Shown: positions 1-5,648 of the stretch, one piece after another
Layout: every line of letters begins with the position of its first letter
Numbering within the stretch: position 1 is the first letter of the stretch
Assembly (NCBI GenBank): GCA_015485035.1
Contig: WFUI01000063.1
Coordinates: 1-7,041, forward strand
Source: Mariprofundus sp.
GTDB taxonomy: Bacteria; Pseudomonadota; Zetaproteobacteria; Mariprofundales; Mariprofundaceae
Direction of reading: 5' to 3'
Length of the DNA: 7,041 nucleotides
Translations under genes and position numbers: made by a program
Notes under the pieces: generated by a model
Told to the model about the DNA's origin: nothing
Seen by the model: only the letters and a program-made list of their open reading frames with translations
Databases searched by the model: none

Positions 1-2476
1 ACGGCCGCAGTTCACCGACATCGCGGCCTTCCAGCATCAGCTTGCGCAGCCACTGGGCTTCATGAATATCGCCACCCACCCAGCGCACGGCAATCAGGTG
101 GCCGTCGTTTAACCATGCCTTGCGATTGATGCCGTGTTTGCGATCCGAATAAGTCAGCGTTTCGAAGCTTTCACCCTGTTCGAGCATTTGATCCAGACGT
201 TTATACTGTTCTATTTTGACCGGCTTGGTGCATGCCAAATCCACCGAAGTAACCGGATGATCACTGCCCGCGCAGGAGACTACACCATAGGTATAGCCCT
301 CAATCATCTGCCTGCCCAACTCCAGCTTGGAACCGACCATCAACATCACGCCTCGCCATGCTGGTTTAAAGCCTTCCACCTGTACCGCTGTATGCTTGAA
401 TTCCGGCTGTTTGGAAACCGGATCCACTGCGGCAAGAGTCAGGCTGTTAGCGCAACCATTTCGTGCTGTCATCCGGCCCCAGTGCATGGGTAAAAACACC
501 GTGTCAGAGCGTATGTCCCGGCTGAACTGAACAGGCACAACCACTTCCCCCCGCCGGGAAACAACACGCACCAGGTCCTCTTCACCAATAGCACGATCTG
601 CGGCACTATCCGGGTGAATCTGCAAGCAAGGCAGCGGCAAATGCTGCATTAACGATGGTACATTTCCGGTCTTGGTCATTGTATGCCACTGATCGCGGAT
701 GCGACCTGTAGTCAAAGAAAGTGGATATTCGGTATCGGTTGACTCGGCTACTGGCCGATATGTAACAGCAATAAAACGGCCTTTCCGGTCCTTTGTTTCA
801 AAACGGCCATCTGCATAGAGTCGTTTTTCTTCCCCTGGCTCAGCGCCATCAGGGTAAGGCCACTGCTGCGGCCCATGCTCATCGAGAACAGTGTACGACA
901 GACCACTGATATCAATATCCATATTGCGTGTAAGCGCACAATGTTCAAGGAACACATCTTCGCTCTTTTCATATGCAAAAGCGTACTGCCAGTCCCGACC
1001 CAAATATTGGCCCAAACGCAGGGCAAAATCCGCAGTGATCTTCCAGTCCGGGCGAGACAGACCCGGAGCAGGTAATGCCTGCTGCAAATGGGTGATACAA
1101 CGTTCGGAATTGGTCACGCAGCCTTCTTTTTCTGCCCATCCGGCTGCCGGAAACAGGATATGTGCAAACTTTGTTGTGTCCGTTGGATGATATGCGTCGG
1201 AGACCATCACCAGTTCGGCTTTTTTCAGAGCGGCTTCAGCACGCCTGGCATCAGGCAGGGAAACAATTGGGTTAGTACAGGCAACCCATACGGCTTTTAC
1301 CTTGCCAGACTCCAGCGCATCAAACAGTTCCGTCGCCGTTAAACCCGGTTTTTCCGGAACGGCTTCAACGCCCCAATAATCGGCCACCTCTTTTCGGTGT
1401 TCCGAACTGGTGTAATCACGATGCGCGGCCAGCATATTGGCCATGCCGCCCACCTCACGTCCGCCCATGGCATTAGACTGACCGGTCAGAGAAAATGGTC
1501 CGCAACCGGGCTTCCCAACCTGCCCCGTTGCCAAATGCAGATTGATCAAGGCATTGCTCTTATCCGTACCCGATGTCGATTGATTCATGCCCTGACACCA
1601 GAACGACATAGTTTTCTTCTCGGCGAACCACAGAGCCGCCTGCACAATATCAGCGGCATCTACACCACATATTTCTGCAGCCTTGCGCGGCGTCATGCTT
1701 CGCACCTGCTTGCCGATTGTATCAAAATCATGCGTATGTGCTTCGATGTAGTCCTGGTCGACCAGATTTTCCCAGATCAGCACATTCAGCATGGCCTGCA
1801 ACAGCGGCACATCGGTGCCGGGTTTGAGCGGTAAATACAGATCAGCAATCGAACAGGTATCGGTGCGGCGCGGGTCGGCCACGACGATTTTCAAATCCGG
1901 ATGGGCTTCTTTGGCCGCTTCCATGCGACGGAATACAATCGGATGTGCGTAAGCAGGATTGGCTCCTATAATAAAAAAGGATTCAGCCAGTTCGATATCT
2001 GCATAACAGCCCGGCGGCCCGTCGGCTCCGAATGCGCGTTTATAGCCAGCTACAGCCGAAGACATGCACAGGCGCGAATTGGTGTCGATATTATTGCTGC
2101 CGATAAAACCCTTCATCAGCTTGTTAAACACATAATAATCTTCCGTCAGCAACTGCCCTGAAATATAAAATGCCACTGCATCGGGCCCATGTTCACGAAT
2201 AATATCAGCAAATTTACGGGCACCATGATCCAGCGCCGTATCCCAGTCCACCGGTGCAAACGGGGCATCCAGTGACGTGCGCAGTTTCGGACGAAGCAAG
2301 CGGTCATGCGTACGCACCGTATGATGTAATTCGCGCCCCTTCGAGCACAGCTTGCCCTGATTGGTCGGGTGCTTCTCATCACCGGCCAGCGAGATAATGC
2401 GCTGATCATCAGTTTCCAGGCGAATCCCACAACCCGTCCCACAATAGGAACAAACACTGTTCACTGTTCGAGTCAT
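1..2476 (-). CDS. nasA: Assimilatory nitrate reductase, molybdopterin catalytic subunit (3' end beyond window)
   Basis: Cytoplasmic enzyme that reduces nitrate to nitrite at a bis-MGD molybdenum centre; called NasA or NasC in different species. The frame is open from the ATG at 2476 to the left edge, 825 codons without a stop. The N-terminus has a [4Fe-4S] site, C9-x2-C12-x3-C16-x27-C44, followed by the usual Lys46. C137, in NSRLCMSSAVAGY, is the expected Mo ligand. Residues around 290-345 (GMNQSTSGTDKSNA, then MGGREVGGMANMLAAHR) are typical of the assimilatory clade. A molybdopterin-dinucleotide binding domain follows at about 585-700 (TTGRIRDQWHT at 589-599). Residues about 775-825 resemble a module of NirB. 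Family members usually end in a BFD-like [2Fe-2S] domain, which would lie just outside the window. There is no signal peptide, which fits an assimilatory rather than periplasmic Nap enzyme. A GGGAG ribosome site sits about 8 nt before the ATG. It is the third gene after nirB and nirD. Confidence 0.95.
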   Translation of the reverse strand, partial: MTRTVNSVCSYCGTGCGIRLETDDQRIISLAGDEKHPTNQGKLCSKGRELHHTVRTHDRLLRPKLRTSLDAPFAPVDWDTALDHGARKFADIIREHGPDAVAFYISGQLLTEDYYVFNKLMKGFIGSNNIDTNSRLCMSSAVAGYKRAFGADGPPGCYADIELAESFFIIGANPAYAHPIVFRRMEAAKEAHPDLKIVVADPRRTDTCSIADLYLPLKPGTDVPLLQAMLNVLIWENLVDQDYIEAHTHDFDTIGKQVRSMTPRKAAEICGVDAADIVQAALWFAEKKTMSFWCQGMNQSTSGTDKSNALINLHLATGQVGKPGCGPFSLTGQSNAMGGREVGGMANMLAAHRDYTSSEHRKEVADYWGVEAVPEKPGLTATELFDALESGKVKAVWVACTNPIVSLPDARRAEAALKKAELVMVSDAYHPTDTTKFAHILFPAAGWAEKEGCVTNSERCITHLQQALPAPGLSRPDWKITADFALRLGQYLGRDWQYAFAYEKSEDVFLEHCALTRNMDIDISGLSYTVLDEHGPQQWPYPDGAEPGEEKRLYADGRFETKDRKGRFIAVTYRPVAESTDTEYPLSLTTGRIRDQWHTMTKTGNVPSLMQHLPLPCLQIHPDSAADRAIGEEDLVRVVSRRGEVVVPVQFSRDIRSDTVFLPMHWGRMTARNGCANSLTLAAVDPVSKQPEFKHTAVQVEGFKPAWRGVMLMVGSKLELGRQMIEGYTYGVVSCAGSDHPVTSVDLACTKPVKIEQYKRLDQMLEQGESFETLTYSDRKHGINRKAWLNDGHLIAVRWVGGDIHEAQWLRKLMLEGRDVGELRP

Positions 2477-2504
2477 TCCAACTCCCGTTTATTTACAAAA
2501 AGAC

Positions 2505-2581
2505 TTTCACCACAAAGACACGAAGGTACAAAGTATAACCTTATATTCCCAAATGTTTTTCTTTGTGTCTTTGTGGTTAAA
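2505..2581. repeat. Long imperfect hairpin with ACCACAAAGACAC arms in the nirD-nasA gap
   Basis: The arms 2509-2521 and 2565-2577 are perfect 13-bp inverted copies. The stem extends to about 22 bp (2505-2526 with 2560-2581), with one mismatch and two G-T pairs, around a 33-nt AT-rich loop. Similar ACCACAAAGACACGAAG-type arms are dispersed in many environmental bacterial genomes; that comparison is from memory. It fills most of the 125-bp gap between nirD and nasA. In RNA from the minus strand it would form a strong stem, but no clean U-run follows, so it is not a standard intrinsic terminator. It could act as an RNA processing or stability element, or weaken nasA transcription relative to nirBD. 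Confidence 0.8.
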
Positions 2582-2601
2582 AGATTTTGACTTTGTCCGA
2601 A

Positions 2602-2925
2602 CTACAGGCTTAAAAACACTTGGCCGTTTTCTACTTTGGTCGCATAGGTTTTGACACAACCGTGATCAGGAGCTGCAACTTCGCCACTATCGAGGCTGAT
2701 ACGCCAGTTGTGCAGCGGACAGAGGATGTCGTCACCGGAGATAATGCCTTCAGCCAGCGGCCCCTGTTTATGCGGACAACGATTTTCTACCGCCTTTATA
2801 CGGTCATCAGTCAGACGGAACACAGCAATCATATTGTCCCCGGCAAGTACCGTGCGTGCCTGTGATGGCGGTATTTCGTCCAATTTACACACTTCAATCC
2901 AGTTGTATGTTTTAGCATCACTCAT
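2602..2925 (-). CDS. nirD: Nitrite reductase small subunit NirD, Rieske type
   Basis: Small subunit (107 aa) of the cytoplasmic NAD(P)H-dependent assimilatory nitrite reductase, partner of NirB. It is a single Rieske-fold domain. The complete ligand set is visible: C50-x-H52 (RCPHKQGP) and C69-x2-H72 (LCPLHNW), 16 residues apart, followed by the glycine-rich turn and the C-terminal strand KVENGQVFLSL. Enterobacterial NirD, as I recall it, has lost these ligands, so this protein is expected to bind a [2Fe-2S] cluster. It starts 2 bp after the nirB stop codon, so the two are probably translationally coupled. The ribosome site, a weak GGTGGAAG, lies inside the end of nirB. The length is normal for the family and it ends with TAG. 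A lone Rieske ferredoxin is the alternative reading, but the position behind nirB makes NirD much more likely. Confidence 0.95.
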   Translation of the reverse strand: MSDAKTYNWIEVCKLDEIPPSQARTVLAGDNMIAVFRLTDDRIKAVENRCPHKQGPLAEGIISGDDILCPLHNWRISLDSGEVAAPDHGCVKTYATKVENGQVFLSL

Positions 2926-2927
2926 TT

Positions 2928-5387
2928 TTACGCTTCCACCCTTACCGGAATATTAATCGGCTTATATTCCGAAAATTTAATCGTGTTTTCTTTTTCAGCA
3001 TCAGCAATGCGTTCCTGCCACGGGTCCTTGTCTTGCGTGGCAAGATAGCGGTGCAAACGTTCCACCAGCGCCTTACGCTTGTCCGGATCATCCACCACTA
3101 CCGCCTTGATACTTTCCAGTCCGACCCGTTGCTGCCACGGCGCACAACGCTCATTGTGCCGGCCTGTTTCGCGATAATGCTGCAAATAGGCTTTGGTAAT
3201 TTCCTCCACTTCTTCAGCTGTTTCGACAATACAAAGCAGCTCAGTGGCCACCACATGCACACCGCCATTGCCGCCTGTACTGATTTCCCAACCACCATCA
3301 ACACCGACAATGCCGATATCCTTGATCGTCGCCTCCGCACAATTACGCGGACAACCTGATACGCCCAGTTTCACTTTGGCCGGAAACCATACTCGCTCCA
3401 GCTCTTTTTCCAGATGGATACCCAGCGCAGTCGAGTCCTGAGTGCCGAAACGGCACCACTCGGAACCCACGCATGTTTTCACCGTACGCAGCGCCTTGCC
3501 GTAAGCGTAACCGGAAGGCATATCCAGATCCTTCCACATAGCCGTTAAATCTTCCTTCTTGACGCCAAGCAGGTCGATGCGCTGGCCGCCGGTAATCTTC
3601 ACTGTCGGCACATTATATTTCTTGGCCACTGTGGCGATGCGAATCAGATCATCCGGTGTCGTTTCGCCACCATAAATACGTGGAATGACGGAGAATGTAC
3701 CGTCTTTCTGGATATTTGCGTGCATCTTCTCATTGGCGATGCGACTGCTGCGATCATCTTCCGAATCTTCCGGCCAGATCATACCAATGTAATAATTAAT
3801 CGCCGGACGACAGACATGACAACCCTCGCCTTCCCATTCCAGTACGTTCATGACTTCACGCACCATGGTCAGTTTCTTGTTCCGGATCTGTTCCTTGACC
3901 TGTTCATGGTTGAGTTCTGTGCAGGCGCAGATCGGCTCATGATCCGACTCAACGAACGCCGTCCCAAGGGTGGAGGCCAGCAGCTGATCAACCAGCCCCG
4001 CACAACCGCCACAGGAACCGGCAGCCTTGGTACAGGCAGTGATTTCCTTGCGTGTGGTCAGTCCATCTTTAACGATGGAATCGACAATCTGTTTCTTGCT
4101 CACACCGTTACAGCCGCAAACAATGGTATCATCGGCCATGGCCGAGGCCTGATCCAGCCCTGAATGCCCGGCGTCGCCCAGACCCGAAGCCGAGAACAAC
4201 AGTGTGGAACGTAATTCCGACACATCCTTGCCGTCCTGCATCCACTGGAAAAAGGTCGGCCCGTCGGCAGTATCGCCGAACATCACCACGCCCTTGATCT
4301 GATCCTCTTCAAGCACCAGTTTTTTATACACACCGCCGACTTTATCCATCAGCTCAATCACATCCGCACCCGGTGTGCCCATGAAATCACCGGCCGAGAA
4401 CACATCGACGCCGGAAATCTTCAGCTTGGTGGAAACCACCGAGCCTTCATAGGTTTTCAAACCCTGACCGGTAATCATATGCGCCAGCGTTCTGGCCTGC
4501 TCAAACAATGGCGCGACCAGGCCATAAGCAATGCCGCGATGCTCGGCACACTCGCCGACCGAATACACCGACGGATCAGTCACCGACTGCATATAATCAT
4601 TGACCACGATACCGCGATTACAGAACAGGCCGCAATCCTTGGCTAAACTCATATTCGGGCGAATACCGACCGCCATAATCAGCAGTTCGCAATCCAGCGT
4701 TGAACCGTCCTTGAATTTCAGGCCAGTGACGCGCTCTTCTCCCAGCACTTCAGTGGTCAAGGTGGAAACCTTGAACTTCATGCCCTGCGCTTCCAGATCA
4801 GCCCGCAGCATTTCACCGGCTACGGAATCGAGCTGCATATTCATCAGCGTGGCCTGATCGTGAATCACCGTCACGTCCATGCCCAGATGCAACAACCCCT
4901 TGGCCGCCTCCAACCCCAACAAACCGCCACCAATCACCGCAGCTTTTTTATAGGTCTTGGCCGCCTCAACCATGGCATCGCAATCATCAATATCGCGGAA
5001 GGCCATCACACCCTCTTTATCATGGCCCGGAATCGGAATAATAAACGGATTGGAACCGGTAGCGATAATCAGATTATCGTATTCTGCTTCAGTGCCATCC
5101 TCGGCCACCACCTTGCGATAACCGCGCTGAATTTCCTTGATGCGTTTACCCATGTGCAAGGTAATACCATTATCGGCATACCACTGCTCGTCATTGAGTA
5201 TGATATCATCAATGGTGGTATCCCCGGCCAGCACCGGCGAGAGCATGATACGATTGTAGTTGGGATATTTCTCTGCGCCGAAAATTGTAATATCAAACAT
5301 GTCCGGGTTGGCATCAAGGATTTCCTCAATCGCGCGCACACCCGCCATACCATTACCAATCATGACCAGTTTTTTCTTTTCGCTCAT
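2928..5387 (-). CDS. nirB: NAD(P)H-dependent nitrite reductase large subunit NirB (siroheme, FAD)
   Basis: Reduces nitrite to ammonium in the cytoplasm by six electrons from NAD(P)H. The 819 residues show the full domain order: FAD-binding site G11-x-G13-x2-G16 (VMIGNGMAGVRAIEEI), second Rossmann motif for NAD(P)H at G153-G-G-L-L-G158, a rubredoxin-reductase-like C-terminal module at about 320-395, a first BFD [2Fe-2S] site C424-x-C426-x32-C459-x2-C462, a second similar site C487-x-C489-x33-C523-x2-C526, and the sulfite/nitrite reductase ferredoxin-like half and siroheme domain from about 555. The siroheme-[4Fe-4S] cysteines are C639-x5-C645 and C679-x3-C683 (GCPRNC). The length matches the usual 800-850. 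A GAGG ribosome site lies about 7 nt before the ATG. It is the first gene of the minus-strand operon, with a sigma-54-type promoter 28 nt upstream by inferred start site. No truncation or frameshift is seen. Confidence 0.98.
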   Translation of the reverse strand: MSEKKKLVMIGNGMAGVRAIEEILDANPDMFDITIFGAEKYPNYNRIMLSPVLAGDTTIDDIILNDEQWYADNGITLHMGKRIKEIQRGYRKVVAEDGTEAEYDNLIIATGSNPFIIPIPGHDKEGVMAFRDIDDCDAMVEAAKTYKKAAVIGGGLLGLEAAKGLLHLGMDVTVIHDQATLMNMQLDSVAGEMLRADLEAQGMKFKVSTLTTEVLGEERVTGLKFKDGSTLDCELLIMAVGIRPNMSLAKDCGLFCNRGIVVNDYMQSVTDPSVYSVGECAEHRGIAYGLVAPLFEQARTLAHMITGQGLKTYEGSVVSTKLKISGVDVFSAGDFMGTPGADVIELMDKVGGVYKKLVLEEDQIKGVVMFGDTADGPTFFQWMQDGKDVSELRSTLLFSASGLGDAGHSGLDQASAMADDTIVCGCNGVSKKQIVDSIVKDGLTTRKEITACTKAAGSCGGCAGLVDQLLASTLGTAFVESDHEPICACTELNHEQVKEQIRNKKLTMVREVMNVLEWEGEGCHVCRPAINYYIGMIWPEDSEDDRSSRIANEKMHANIQKDGTFSVIPRIYGGETTPDDLIRIATVAKKYNVPTVKITGGQRIDLLGVKKEDLTAMWKDLDMPSGYAYGKALRTVKTCVGSEWCRFGTQDSTALGIHLEKELERVWFPAKVKLGVSGCPRNCAEATIKDIGIVGVDGGWEISTGGNGGVHVVATELLCIVETAEEVEEITKAYLQHYRETGRHNERCAPWQQRVGLESIKAVVVDDPDKRKALVERLHRYLATQDKDPWQERIADAEKENTIKFSEYKPINIPVRVEA

Positions 5388-5425
5388 CGTAACCTCGTTG
5401 GGTAAATATTATTGCTTTTGAATAG

Positions 5426-5441
5426 AGCAACTATGATGCCA
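5426..5441 (-). promoter_or_regulatory. Probable sigma-54 (-24/-12) promoter for nirBD-nasA
   Basis: Read on the minus strand, this is TGGCAT, five bases, then TTGCT. It departs from the sigma-54 consensus TGGCAC-N5-TTGCW at one position only. The invariant GG (5440-5439) and GC (5428-5427) dinucleotides are present at the correct spacing. The inferred transcription start is about 5415, giving a 28-nt leader that holds the GAGG ribosome site of nirB. The orientation and distance to the gene fit well, and nitrogen-limitation control of nitrate assimilation by RpoN and NtrC is known in many proteobacteria. The function is inferred from sequence only. Confidence 0.72.
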
Positions 5442-5458
5442 GCCACATGACCCAGTGT

Positions 5459-5479
5459 TTTTCCCAAATACAGGGAAAA
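5459..5479. promoter_or_regulatory. Inverted repeat TTTTCCC-N7-GGGAAAA, possible operator
   Basis: Perfect 7-bp arms (5459-5465 and 5473-5479) are separated by 7 bases. Flanking bases extend the symmetry with a small bulge (GTGTTT on the left, AAACAC on the right). The centre is about 54 bp upstream of the inferred nirB start site and about 147 bp upstream of the transporter start. It does not match the usual NtrC, FNR or NorR consensus as I know them. It may bind an activator or repressor of unassigned identity. It is not followed by a U-run and is not near a gene end, so a terminator is unlikely. Confidence 0.4.
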
Positions 5480-5488
5480 CAAACACAC

Positions 5489-5501
5489 CAAGCGATTAAT
5501 T
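5489..5501 (-). promoter_or_regulatory. Weak candidate IHF site between the divergent promoters
   Basis: On the minus strand this reads AATTAATCGCTTG, one mismatch from the IHF consensus WATCAA-N4-TTR (AATTAA in place of AATCAA). Sigma-54 promoters often use IHF bending between activator site and promoter, and this lies centrally in the control region. IHF consensus is loose and the region is AT-rich, so chance occurrence is quite possible. Confidence 0.2.
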
Positions 5502-5502
5502 T

Positions 5503-5520
5503 ATAGGCTTCTCTGCCTAT
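5503..5520. promoter_or_regulatory. Inverted repeat ATAGGC-N6-GCCTAT, candidate shared activator site
   Basis: Perfect 6-bp arms flank TTCTCT, and the symmetry continues outward with 9 of 11 positions matching per arm. The centre is about 97 bp upstream of the inferred nirB start and about 104 bp upstream of the inferred transporter start, so it is nearly equidistant from the two sigma-54-type promoters and in the range typical for enhancer-binding proteins. The sequence is not the classic NtrC GCAC-N7-GTGC pattern, so the protein that binds is unknown. Confidence 0.45.
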
Positions 5521-5558
5521 TATTTAACCACAAGAAGACGAGTACGTTAGAAAATCGG

Positions 5559-5575
5559 GACTATGGTTACCAGTC
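5559..5575. promoter_or_regulatory. Short overlapping dyads upstream of the transporter promoter
   Basis: The stretch has outer arms GACT and AGTC, and an overlapping odd-centred palindrome TGGT-T-ACCA at 5564-5572. It ends 14 bp before the -24 element of the transporter promoter. It could be a half-degenerate operator, but arms this short occur by chance. Confidence 0.2.
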
Positions 5576-5589
5576 GAACAAAAAAATAC

Positions 5590-5605
5590 TGGCACAACCT
5601 TTGCT
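5590..5605 (+). promoter_or_regulatory. Sigma-54 (-24/-12) promoter for the nitrate transporter gene
   Basis: TGGCAC, five bases (AACCT), then TTGCT is an exact match to the sigma-54 consensus TGGCAC-N5-TTGCW. GG at 5591-5592 and GC at 5603-5604 place the transcription start near 5616. That leaves a 33-nt leader with the AAGGAGA ribosome site at 5634-5640 and the ATG at 5649. A run of seven A (5580-5586) lies just upstream. RpoN control implies an enhancer-binding protein, most likely NtrC or a nitrate-related relative, acting from the 5442-5589 region. Confidence 0.85.
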
Positions 5606-5648
5606 CATTGAAAGTAATGATTTTTTCCATTTCAAGGAGAGCAACCCC

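Noticed and set aside
2146..2457. A 103-codon minus-strand frame inside the nitrate reductase region
   Set aside because: It is an out-of-frame shadow. The true frame from 2476 carries the CxxC-type cluster motif and the Mo-ligand cysteine without interruption.
2369..2590. A small plus-strand frame crossing the hairpin, ending in VFLCVFVVKRF
   Set aside because: Its tail is only the translation of the repeat arms and its start lies inside antisense nasA, so it is not a credible gene.
4860..5405. A 181-codon plus-strand frame opposite nirB
   Set aside because: It lies antisense to the FAD and NAD domains of NirB, has no recognisable family or ribosome site, and reflects codon bias of the real gene.
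5442..5589. A classic NtrC site (GCAC-N7-GTGC) between the promoters
   Set aside because: I looked for it on both strands and found none that fits well. NtrC control is therefore inferred only from the sigma-54 promoters.
5605..5620. Small palindrome TCATT-N6-AATGA overlapping the transporter start site
   Set aside because: Five-base A/T-rich arms in an AT-rich stretch are expected by chance, and they overlap the conserved promoter bases.
5608..5635. Inverted repeat TTGAAA-N16-TTTCAA ahead of the transporter start, as a possible leader hairpin hiding the ribosome site
   Set aside because: The inferred transcript starts near 5616, so the left arm would not be in the RNA. The arms are also short and A/T-rich.
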